Assembly: GCA_030428585.1 (NCBI GenBank)
Contig: JAUIDL010000014.1
Location: forward strand, 1 to 13,577
DNA: 13,577 nt
Origin: a bacterium
GTDB taxonomy: Bacteria; Patescibacteriota; Saccharimonadia; Saccharimonadales; Saccharimonadaceae
Direction of reading: 5' to 3'
Under the pieces are notes generated by a model, which was not told where the DNA came from, made no database searches, and worked only from the letters and a program-made list of their open reading frames with translations. Positions 1 to 6,348 of the stretch are shown in pieces; within the stretch, counting starts at the first letter, position 1, and each line of letters opens with the position of its first letter. The translations under genes were made by a program, and so were the position numbers.

Positions 1-26
1 CGGCTTAGAGAAAAGCGAGACTTGCA

Positions 27-47
27 TTATACCCCTGTGGGGTATAA
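27..47. promoter_or_regulatory. CsoR-type operator overlapping the csoR promoter
   Basis: The sequence contains 9-bp inverted arms TTATACCCC and GGGGTATAA separated by TGT. This matches the known CsoR operator style, a run of C and a run of G flanked by TATA. It ends 9 nt before the csoR ATG. The right arm carries TATAAC (43-48), a good -10 box, so CsoR bound here would block RNA polymerase. The -35 is weak (TTGCAT at 22-27, only 15 bp away). No second copy was found by eye in the window. Confidence 0.88.
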
Positions 48-56
48 CATGAAGCT

Positions 57-341
57 ATGATAGCTGACATTAAGAAGCGGGCGATACACCGCTCAAAGAT
101 TATAGAAGGACAATTTAAGGGGCTTGAGAAAGCCATCGAGAACGAGACGTACTGCATGGACATTCTGACGCAGAGCCTTGCTATTCAAAAATCGCTCGCT
201 TCGCTCAATAAGCTCATCTTGGAGAACCACCTACGCACCCACATGGCTCACTCGCTGGAGTCGCACAGTCCCGACGAGCAGGATAGGGCCGTCGATGAAA
301 TGCTCAGACTATACGAACTAAATAATATACGGGGGAAATAG
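57..341 (+). CDS. csoR: CsoR-family copper-sensing repressor (DUF156)
   Basis: This 94-aa all-helical DUF156 protein has the usual family length. Members bind operator DNA as tetramers and let go when Cu(I) is bound. The visible metal site is Cys33 in TYC, His58 in NHLRT and His62. Classical CsoR has Cys-His-Cys, so the third ligand is His here. A C-H-H site is known in Thermus CsoR and resembles RcnR, but the RcnR His3 is absent (Ala3). The gene directly follows a CsoR-type operator, so it should be autoregulated. Its stop abuts the ATG of the ATPase gene with no gap, implying one transcript and coupled translation. There is no Shine-Dalgarno sequence, and the -10 box lies about 8 nt upstream, so the mRNA may be leaderless. 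The copper context argues for Cu/Ag sensing over Ni/Co; the exact metal is unproven. Confidence 0.9.
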   Translation: MIADIKKRAIHRSKIIEGQFKGLEKAIENETYCMDILTQSLAIQKSLASLNKLILENHLRTHMAHSLESHSPDEQDRAVDEMLRLYELNNIRGK

Positions 342-2474
342 ATGGATCACTCACACCACACCCACACGCAGCCTGATCACGAGCAACATGGCAAAAATAC
401 ACAGTACGCCTGCCCGATGCATCCCGATGTCACCTCAGACAAACCAGGCATGTGTCCGAAATGTCACATGGCACTCGAAAAAGTAAAACAGTCACCAGAG
501 CAGCACGATCACGACCATGACAAACACGCTGGTCATAGCCCCAATATGTTCAAGCAAAAGTTTTGGTTGAGCCTACTGCTGACCGTGCCGACACTGGTAT
601 TTTCGCACACCGTACAAAGTTGGTTTGGCCTTGATTTCATGTTCACCGGCAGCGAGTACATTCCGGCCGTGTTCGGTACAATCATTTTCCTCTATGGCGG
701 CTTGGTATTCCTCAAGAGCGCCAGAGGTGAACTAGCTGCCCGTCAGCCTGGTATGATGACGCTGATCTCAATGGCGATTTCCGTTGCGTTCGTCTATAGT
801 CTACTTGTCACATTCAAGGTAGTGAGCGGTATGGACTTCTGGTGGGAGTTGGCAACGCTAGTGACGATCATGCTGCTCGGCCACTGGCTCGAAATGGCAT
901 CTGTCCAAAATGCGCAGGGAGCGCTCAATGAGCTTGCCAAGCTACTCCCCGATGAGGCAGAGGTAGTTGATGGTGATGCAACGAAAAAAGTCCTGATTAG
1001 CGAGCTAAAAGTCGGTGATTTACTGCTCATTCGTCCAGGCGCACAAGTGCCGGTTGATGGCGTGGTCGTCAAAGGCTCGTCCGAAGTCAATGAGTCTATG
1101 CTAACCGGCGAATCAAAGCCAGTAGCCAAAAGGCCAAATAGCGAAGTGATTGGTGGCACAATCAATACTAGCGGCGCACTCACGATCAAAGCGACAAAAG
1201 TCGGTAATGATACGGCACTCGCTGGTATTATGAAACTCGTCGAAGAAGCGCAGACCAGCAAGTCAAATACTCAGATACTAGCCGATAAAGCCGCGTTTTA
1301 CTTAACTTTTGTTGCCCTTGGCGCAGCGCTGATTACTTGGATTGCGTGGTGGATTGCGGGCGCATCGGCCGGATTTATTTTAGAGCGTATTGTAACGGTG
1401 CTAGTAATCGCCTGTCCGCACGCCCTTGGCCTCGCCGTACCACTTGTCACGGCCATCTCGACCACATTGGCCGCCAAGAACGGCCTACTTGTTAGGCAAC
1501 GCATGGCACTTGAAGCAGCGCGAAATATCGACGTGATACTGTTTGATAAAACCGGCACGCTTACGAAAGGCGAACAAGGTGTTGTTGATGTCGTGGCGAA
1601 AGACAAGACCCGCATGTTGAGTCTCGCTGCTGCACTAGAGCGCGAATCAGAACATCCAATTGCGAAAGCTATTTTCCAGTATGCACGCGGTCAAAATGTG
1701 CCGGAAATTCACACCACTGACTTTTCGGCACTTTCTGGTCGTGGTGTACGAGCAACGATCAACGGCAAGTCTGTCTATATTGGCGGCCCACGAATCCTCG
1801 AAGAACGCGCCGTCCGGCTTGATGCCACGCTGCGAGCGGCAACCAAAAAAGCCTCAGACGATGGTAAGACGGTTGTGTATGTCATCGAGGGCAGAAATGT
1901 CTTAGGTGCGATCATGCTGGCCGATGTGATACGCAAAGAATCAAGAGAAGCCGTGGCAACGCTGCATAGTATGGGCAAGCGCGTCGCTATGCTGACCGGT
2001 GATAGTAAGGGTGTGGCCGCATGGGTAGCCAAGGAACTTGGTATCAAAGAATACTTTGCCGAGGTACTACCTGAAAACAAAGCCGAAACCGTCAAGAAAT
2101 TACAAACAGACGGCAGCCGCGTGGCAATGGTCGGCGATGGCGTCAATGACGCGCCTGCCCTGACGCAAGCCGATATTGGTATTGCGATTGGCGCTGGTAC
2201 TGATGTTGCTATTGAATCAGCCGGTATCGTACTGGCAAGCAGTGACCCACGCGGGGTTGCTAAAATCGTCACGCTCTCGAAAAAGACGTATAGCAAAATG
2301 GTACAGAACCTTGCGTGGGCAACCGGTTACAACGCCCTCGCAATTCCGCTTGCGGCAGGTGTGACATCAGCACTCGGCTTTGTATTGTCACCAGCGTTTG
2401 GCGCGGTACTGATGTCGCTATCGACCATCGTTGTTGCTATAAACGCGCAGTTTTTACGAAAAGTACGGTTGTAA
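342..2474 (+). CDS. copB: CopB-type P1B-3 heavy-metal-exporting ATPase
   Basis: This 710-aa ATP-driven pump probably exports copper or silver from the cytosol. The N-terminus is His-rich and holds a heavy-metal-binding domain at about residues 22-46 (YACPMHPDV, then CPKCHM), followed by a second His/Asp cluster (55-65). Four membrane helices follow (about 74-183). The actuator motif is TGES 255-258, the intramembrane metal motif CPH 358-360, the phosphorylated aspartate D402 in DKTGT, the HP pair H438-P439, and the hinge GDGVNDAP 598-605. The last two helices carry QNLxWAxGYN (from 655) and MSLST (from 691). CPH plus these two signatures mark the P1B-3 (CopB) class rather than CopA (CPC). No N-terminal CxxC MXC-type domain is seen. 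The gene begins directly after csoR and is followed after 10 nt by the YHS-reductase gene. The subgroup is confident; the transported ion is inferred. Confidence 0.94.
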   Translation: MDHSHHTHTQPDHEQHGKNTQYACPMHPDVTSDKPGMCPKCHMALEKVKQSPEQHDHDHDKHAGHSPNMFKQKFWLSLLLTVPTLVFSHTVQSWFGLDFMFTGSEYIPAVFGTIIFLYGGLVFLKSARGELAARQPGMMTLISMAISVAFVYSLLVTFKVVSGMDFWWELATLVTIMLLGHWLEMASVQNAQGALNELAKLLPDEAEVVDGDATKKVLISELKVGDLLLIRPGAQVPVDGVVVKGSSEVNESMLTGESKPVAKRPNSEVIGGTINTSGALTIKATKVGNDTALAGIMKLVEEAQTSKSNTQILADKAAFYLTFVALGAALITWIAWWIAGASAGFILERIVTVLVIACPHALGLAVPLVTAISTTLAAKNGLLVRQRMALEAARNIDVILFDKTGTLTKGEQGVVDVVAKDKTRMLSLAAALERESEHPIAKAIFQYARGQNVPEIHTTDFSALSGRGVRATINGKSVYIGGPRILEERAVRLDATLRAATKKASDDGKTVVYVIEGRNVLGAIMLADVIRKESREAVATLHSMGKRVAMLTGDSKGVAAWVAKELGIKEYFAEVLPENKAETVKKLQTDGSRVAMVGDGVNDAPALTQADIGIAIGAGTDVAIESAGIVLASSDPRGVAKIVTLSKKTYSKMVQNLAWATGYNALAIPLAAGVTSALGFVLSPAFGAVLMSLSTIVVAINAQFLRKVRL

Positions 2475-2484
2475 AGGAGGGATT

Positions 2485-3417
2485 ATGCACGACCATCACG
2501 ATCACGAACATCATCACCATCATCATGGCGATGCGCCAGCCGTTGACCCAGCGACGCTCGACGATACGCAGGCGATTTGTCCAGTGACAGGCGATGTCGT
2601 CGTCAAAGCCGAGTCAGAGGCGCTTGGTCATAGCCGCCAACATGACGGACAGACCTACTATTTCTGCTGCGCGACGTGCGTACAACTGTTCGATAAAAAC
2701 CCTGAAAAATATACCCATCAAACCCATAGCACCGATACCCTCACGCTCACAAGCAAAGAGAACCTAGCAGATAATGTCTGGGCGTTTCGATTCGAGGCGG
2801 ACACACCGATCTCATGGACACCAGGCCAATTCATTCGTATTGAGTTGCCTCATGATAATCCTGATGATGAGGGAACGAAACGCTGGTTTACAATCTCATC
2901 GACGCCCCATGACGGCTATATTCAGATTACAACTCGCGTTACCGATACCACCTTTAAGCAGGCGCTCGCTGCGCTGCCAATCGGCAGCACGATCAATCTT
3001 GTTGAGCAGCCGGATGGTGATTTTGTCTGGCAAGAGAGTGAAAAGCCGCTGGTATTTATCGCGGGTGGCATCGGTATCACCCCGTTCTACAGTATGCTCA
3101 AAGCCAGAGGCCATAGCGGACAGCCGGTGTCGGCAACGCTTATTTATAATGGTCGAACTGATGAGTTACCATTCAAAGTGGAGTTTGAAGAAGCCAGCAG
3201 GCGACATCCAGAGTTTAAGGTGCACTATGTTATCGGAGAGCAGCTCACTACCGAAAAACTCACAGAACTCGTGCCCAATATTAGTTCGTCACAGGTTTAT
3301 ATTTCAGGTGCCGAGTCAATGGTGGAGGCCCTCGGTAAGCAATTAGAAGAGAGTGGGCTTGCTAATGATAATCTCCATCAAGACTTCTTCCCTCACTACA
3401 ACGAAGAGAGCTACTAG
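2485..3417 (+). CDS. His-rich YHS domain fused to NAD(P)H/FAD oxidoreductase
   Basis: This 310-aa protein has three parts. Residues 2-14 are a His/Asp tract including six consecutive His. Residues 30-76 are a YHS-like metal-binding domain (CPVTG at 32-36, YYFCCATC with Cys61, 62 and 65, then NPEKY). Residues about 82-310 are a ferredoxin-NADP-reductase-type module with the FAD motif RWFTISS (133-139), the pyridine-nucleotide motif GGIGITP (194-200), and the C-terminal SGAESMV and DFFPHY segments. There is no 2Fe-2S ferredoxin domain, no signal peptide and no membrane helix, so it is probably cytosolic and needs another electron acceptor. A strong Shine-Dalgarno (AGGAGG, 2475-2480) sits 4 nt before the ATG, fixing the start. 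Position in the csoR-copB operon suggests metal-linked electron transfer or metal reduction. NADH versus NADPH cannot be told. YHS domains often accompany copper genes; this fusion is uncommon as far as I know. Confidence 0.85.
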   Translation: MHDHHDHEHHHHHHGDAPAVDPATLDDTQAICPVTGDVVVKAESEALGHSRQHDGQTYYFCCATCVQLFDKNPEKYTHQTHSTDTLTLTSKENLADNVWAFRFEADTPISWTPGQFIRIELPHDNPDDEGTKRWFTISSTPHDGYIQITTRVTDTTFKQALAALPIGSTINLVEQPDGDFVWQESEKPLVFIAGGIGITPFYSMLKARGHSGQPVSATLIYNGRTDELPFKVEFEEASRRHPEFKVHYVIGEQLTTEKLTELVPNISSSQVYISGAESMVEALGKQLEESGLANDNLHQDFFPHYNEESY

Positions 3418-3421
3418 AAAT

Positions 3422-3450
3422 ATGACTCTTGGGACAAATTACGGTAAAAT
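3422..3450 (+). promoter_or_regulatory. Putative promoter for the 3457 gene (leaderless)
   Basis: ATGACT (3422-3427, four of six matches to the -35 consensus) lies 17 bp before TAAAAT (3445-3450, a good -10). The ATG at 3457 begins 7 nt after the last base of the -10, about where transcription would start. No good Shine-Dalgarno is present. The promoter starts just after the stop of the YHS-reductase gene (3417) and no CsoR-type palindrome is visible, so the downstream genes could be partly independent of CsoR. Confidence 0.45.
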
Positions 3451-3456
3451 AGAGAT

Positions 3457-3831
3457 ATGAAACGAGTGTTCCAAGGCGCTGTTTACGTGCTCATGGTTTC
3501 AGTACTAAGCGTACTGTCCTTAGGTATATATGCAGCTGCCGCACAGACTATGAACATGGGGCACTCAATGGGTGGTGCATCTCATCAAGTAAGTTCATCG
3601 AATTGTTTTACTGCTTGTACGACGGCAACTCTTCGCAAAGACGAGTTCATCAAAGATACCGAGAAAGACGAGGATGGCAAGCCGCAGCCTCCATTTTATG
3701 TTCAGTTCCAGACATCACCCCTTTTGGCCCTTGAAGAAAAGCATAGTCAAGAGACAAGAGCTGCCGGGGATAGAGAACCACCCCCTGGTGGCGTACCCGC
3801 CTACATTGGTTTGACCGTCTTTCGTGCTTGA
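3457..3831 (+). CDS. Small secreted Met/His/Cys-rich protein, unknown
   Basis: I do not recognise the family of this 124-aa protein. It starts with a positively charged end (MKR), a hydrophobic helix at about residues 8-25 and an Ala-rich stretch ending AAAAQ, which looks like a cleavable signal peptide (cut near 29/30) or an anchor. Right after comes a Met/His cluster (MNMGHSMGGASH, 32-43) and a Cys-x3-Cys pair (Cys50, Cys54) in NCFTAC; Met, His and Cys are typical Cu(I) ligands. The rest is charged and Pro-rich with no further Cys. It sits between the CsoR-controlled operon and the DUF305 cluster, so a small extracytoplasmic copper/silver-binding protein is the likeliest role. That role is inferred from composition and place, not homology. 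Confidence 0.6.
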   Translation: MKRVFQGAVYVLMVSVLSVLSLGIYAAAAQTMNMGHSMGGASHQVSSSNCFTACTTATLRKDEFIKDTEKDEDGKPQPPFYVQFQTSPLLALEEKHSQETRAAGDREPPPGGVPAYIGLTVFRA

Positions 3832-3833
3832 GA

Positions 3834-3865
3834 TTTAGCTGTTTACGTTTTACTAAATAGCTAAA
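3834..3865 (+). other. AT-rich stem-loop before the first DUF305 gene
   Basis: TTTAGCTGTTT (3834-3844) pairs with AAATAGCTAAA (3855-3865) in RNA, with one G-U pair and a 10-nt loop; A3833 and T3866 extend it to 12 bp. It starts 3 nt after the stop of the 3457 gene, and the Shine-Dalgarno AGGAG (3868-3872) follows 2 nt after its 3' arm. There is no U-run, so it is not a standard terminator. An RNA-stability element or a control of translation start for the DUF305 gene fits better. Confidence 0.55.
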
Positions 3866-3878
3866 TTAGGAGTACTTT

Positions 3879-4532
3879 ATGAATAAAAAGAATAAACAAA
3901 TGCTAATTGTGGGTCTTGTCGCTTTTGTAGTTGTAGTGGGTGTTGCGACTTTTGTGTTCCGTGACCAACTATTCCGAAGCGTTTCAGTCCAGCCGCCATC
4001 AGAGATGGCACAAGTCGATACAACGTCAGATACATACAAGCAATATGCTGCCATGACCGGCGAAACCTATGACCGCAACTTTATCGCTAATATGATCGCC
4101 CATCACCAAGGTGCGGTTGATATGGCGAAGTTGGCATTAACGAGCGCCAAGCACCAAGAGCTGAAAGATATGGCGAACGACATCATCTCGGCTCAAGAGG
4201 GTGAGATTAGTCAGATGACGGCTTGGCAAAAAGAATGGGGTTATCCATCGACAAGTGCCGACAACATGATGGATCACAGTGCTATGGGTATGATGGATGA
4301 GATGGCTGGTATGAACAGCGCCCTGGAGGGAAAGACGGGTGATGAGTTTGACAAAGCTTTTATCGAGCAGATGATCATGCACCACCAGTCGGCTATCGAC
4401 ATGGCTGCTCCTGGTGAGAAAAACGCACAGCACCAAGAACTAAAAGATCTTACCAAAGCTGTCGTTTCTGCTCAGACACAAGAAATCAAGCAAATGAAGC
4501 AGTGGCAGCAAGAGTGGGGTTATGACAATTAG
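3879..4532 (+). CDS. Membrane-anchored double-DUF305 putative metal-binding protein A
   Basis: This 217-aa protein has Lys-rich residues 1-7 and then one membrane helix (about 8-27), which should leave the rest outside the cell membrane. It carries two DUF305 (ferritin-like helical) repeats. Repeat 1 is about residues 64-125 with MIAHHQGAVDMA (HH at 75-76) and WQKEWGY at its end. Repeat 2 is about 157-217 with MIMHHQSAIDMA (HH at 168-169) and WQQEWGY. The linker is Met/His/Asp-rich (NMMDHSAMGMMDEMAGM). DUF305 includes cyanobacterial CopM, a periplasmic copper binder, so metal binding via the HH and Met residues is a fair inference. The Shine-Dalgarno AGGAG sits 6 nt before the ATG. The 3' end overlaps the next gene by 11 nt, indicating coupled translation. 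Confidence 0.88.
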   Translation: MNKKNKQMLIVGLVAFVVVVGVATFVFRDQLFRSVSVQPPSEMAQVDTTSDTYKQYAAMTGETYDRNFIANMIAHHQGAVDMAKLALTSAKHQELKDMANDIISAQEGEISQMTAWQKEWGYPSTSADNMMDHSAMGMMDEMAGMNSALEGKTGDEFDKAFIEQMIMHHQSAIDMAAPGEKNAQHQELKDLTKAVVSAQTQEIKQMKQWQQEWGYDN

Positions 4533-5040
4533 ACCATTTCCTGTTGCATTAGCGACTGTCGTAGTTGGCTTTATAGCGGTTATTATAGTCAGCAAGATAA
4601 CCGCTCCGCCAGAACCACCACGTCCAGGCATTGAACAAGCCGATCATGGCCGTGAACACGTGAGCAGCAAGGAGTATGGCGGTGACCAACCGCCTACTTC
4701 TGGCTCGCATGCTAATCCCGTTGCATGGGGCGTTTACGATACTGAAGTTCGTGACGACCAAGTGATACACAATATGGAGCATGGCGGAATCTATGTCTCG
4801 TACCAACCCGATTTACCACAAGATCAAATTGAGAAGCTCAAAAAGCTGCTCTCTGAACCGTTCTCTAACCCAGAGTTCCAACCGAAAAAAATAGTGCTTG
4901 CACCAAGAGCTGCAAATAAATCACCTATAGAGCTGAGTTCGTGGCGTCGGAGTGAGTCGCTAGCAAGCTATGACCAGAAGAAAATAGAAGAGTACATAAC
5001 GAGGAATCTGGGTAAAAGCCCGGAGCCACTTGCACGGTAG
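4522..5040 (+). CDS. DUF3105 membrane-anchored protein
   Basis: This 172-aa protein has one N-terminal membrane helix (about residues 7-24), a Pro-rich spacer, and a DUF3105 domain. Family marks seen are GDQPPTSGSHA (54-64), WGVY (69-72) and the HNMEHGGIYVSY block (83-94). The clustered His (63, 83, 87) and Glu86 could form a metal site, but this is inference, as the DUF3105 function is unknown. The domain should lie outside the cell membrane. Its start overlaps the end of DUF305 gene A by 11 nt and it ends 16 nt before DUF305 gene B, so all four genes are probably translated from one message. The placing inside a DUF305 cluster suggests a shared task in metal handling. Confidence 0.8.
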   Translation: MTIRPFPVALATVVVGFIAVIIVSKITAPPEPPRPGIEQADHGREHVSSKEYGGDQPPTSGSHANPVAWGVYDTEVRDDQVIHNMEHGGIYVSYQPDLPQDQIEKLKKLLSEPFSNPEFQPKKIVLAPRAANKSPIELSSWRRSESLASYDQKKIEEYITRNLGKSPEPLAR

Positions 5041-5056
5041 GCTGGAAGGTAAAGAT

Positions 5057-5680
5057 ATGCGAAAGACAGTAACAACAATTGCCGTTGTGCTAGTGTTTGG
5101 AGGAGCAGCTTTTGGTTGGTGGCTTTTGCAAAACCAGCCAGCTTCAGCTCCACCAAAAACAGCGCCTCCTGTAAGTAGCAATCAAAACAAACCCGATCCA
5201 AACAAACATGATTTTTCTGATGTAGACTTCTCTCGAAAAATGATTGTCCATAACCAACAAGCTATAGAGATGACAGAGGCTATTTTAGCGGTATCAACTA
5301 ACCAAGCTGTCCGTGAAATAGCTGCAGAGATACAACAGGAGCAAAAAAGCACCGAAAATCAGTATAAAAATTGGCTCGGCGAGTGGAACGAAACATACAC
5401 AAACTTGTCCGATTTTCCTGAAATGGACGGTCATGACATGTACCCTACCTATCTTGGCCTCGCGTCAGCGACAAACATGGCGGCACTCAAAACCGCAACC
5501 GGTAGTGACGCAGACAGGCTTTTCATTAGTCTGATGATTGCGCACCACGAGGGAGCGATTCAGGACAGCGGTGTGGTTAGCGATCTTCAATATGGCAAGT
5601 TGATCGAGTTCAAAAATAAAAGCCTCACCAGCTACAAGAACTATATTAAAAGATTAGAAGACTTACAAAAGGAAGAGTAA
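5057..5680 (+). CDS. Membrane-anchored DUF305-like protein B, diverged
   Basis: This 207-aa protein has a membrane helix (about residues 6-24), a Pro/Lys/Asn spacer, and two DUF305-like units. Unit 1 (about 58-118) has MIVHNQQAIEM, with His65-Asn66 in place of the usual HH pair. Unit 2 (about 154-207) keeps MIAHHEGAI (HH 163-164), but the following helix is diverged (QDSGVVSD) and the end lacks the WQxxWGY signature. The Met-rich linker of its siblings is reduced to MDGHDMYP. The ATG at 5057 is chosen over an in-frame TTG at 5030 because GGAAGG (5044-5049) sits 7 nt before it. Its stop overlaps the next ATG by one base (TAATG). It is probably a paralogue that has shifted in metal affinity or role, perhaps as a partner subunit. 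Confidence 0.8.
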   Translation: MRKTVTTIAVVLVFGGAAFGWWLLQNQPASAPPKTAPPVSSNQNKPDPNKHDFSDVDFSRKMIVHNQQAIEMTEAILAVSTNQAVREIAAEIQQEQKSTENQYKNWLGEWNETYTNLSDFPEMDGHDMYPTYLGLASATNMAALKTATGSDADRLFISLMIAHHEGAIQDSGVVSDLQYGKLIEFKNKSLTSYKNYIKRLEDLQKEE

Positions 5681-6345
5681 TGAAAATAACGAAGAACAAG
5701 CTGTTTGCCGTTATCATCATCGTGTTGGTGGCTTTTGCGGCCGCCATTTGGTACTTTGGGGTCTTTTCGATTAAACCCGAAAAGACAACATTTAATACCG
5801 AAAACACGAAGAGTAGCCAGCAGGCAGCAACTACCGAAAAAACCACAGATAGCAAGTACGCTACTCTTAAGGGTGACGCTTTCGACGAAGCATTTATAGC
5901 TGATATGATCGCTCACCATGAAGCAGCGATAAACATGTCGGAGCAGGCGCAGGCTATGACGGCACATGATGAAATTCGTACCCTTGCTAGTTCGATCATG
6001 GAAACGCAAACAACGGAAATGGTACAGATGCGGGAATGGCAGCAAGCATGGGGCTTCGAGATTACAAATAGTGGTGGTCACATGAGTCATGGTGGTGGAG
6101 GTGCGGAAATGGCGGGTGACATGGTCGAAATGCAAAATAAGTTGAAGGACTTGAAGGGCGAAGCATACGATAAAGAGTTTCTTAAGCAAATGATTGTTCA
6201 TCATGAGCAAGCTGTAGATATGGCAAAATATGCGGCCGACAATGCCAAGCGTCAAGAAATAAAAGACCTCGCAAGTAGTATCATTAAAGCTCAAAATGAG
6301 GAAATCAGACAGATGAAACAGTGGCAAAAGGCCTGGAGGTATTGA
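5680..6345 (+). CDS. Membrane-anchored double-DUF305 putative metal-binding protein C
   Basis: This 221-aa protein has Lys-rich residues 2-7, a membrane helix (about 8-27) and a Thr/Ser/Lys spacer to about 60. It then has two DUF305 repeats, each with an intact HH: MIAHHEAAINM (HH 79-80) and MIVHHEQAVDMA (HH 174-175). They end in WQQAWGF and WQKAWRY. The linker GGHMSHGGGGAEMAGDM is rich in Met and His. It is closest in layout to protein A, so A and C look like duplicates with diverged B between. The start overlaps the stop of B by 1 nt and AAAGGAAGAG upstream is a good ribosome site. It ends 3 nt from the convergent stop of the - strand membrane gene, with no terminator between them. A metal (Cu/Ag) binding role outside the membrane is inferred from family and context. 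Confidence 0.88.
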   Translation: MKITKNKLFAVIIIVLVAFAAAIWYFGVFSIKPEKTTFNTENTKSSQQAATTEKTTDSKYATLKGDAFDEAFIADMIAHHEAAINMSEQAQAMTAHDEIRTLASSIMETQTTEMVQMREWQQAWGFEITNSGGHMSHGGGGAEMAGDMVEMQNKLKDLKGEAYDKEFLKQMIVHHEQAVDMAKYAADNAKRQEIKDLASSIIKAQNEEIRQMKQWQKAWRY

Positions 6346-6348
6346 TTA

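Noticed and set aside
794..1261. 155-codon open frame antisense to the copB gene
   Set aside because: It is Ser/Thr-rich shadow coding opposite a strongly conserved ATPase domain, with no motif. The same holds for 1298-1615 and 1775-2296.
2500..2526. Six-histidine run that looks like a cloning tag
   Set aside because: It sits within a mixed His/Asp/Glu head, has a native ribosome site and fits the His-rich start of copB next door; there is no vector sequence.
5030..5056. TTG start giving DUF305 protein B nine more residues
   Set aside because: No ribosome site precedes it, while GGAAGG stands 7 nt before the ATG at 5057 and the protein then begins with a normal anchor.
5641..6327. 228-codon open frame on - opposite DUF305 gene C
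   Set aside because: It is antisense to a clear two-repeat DUF305 protein, and its His/Phe/Ser-rich product is a mirror of that repeat sequence.
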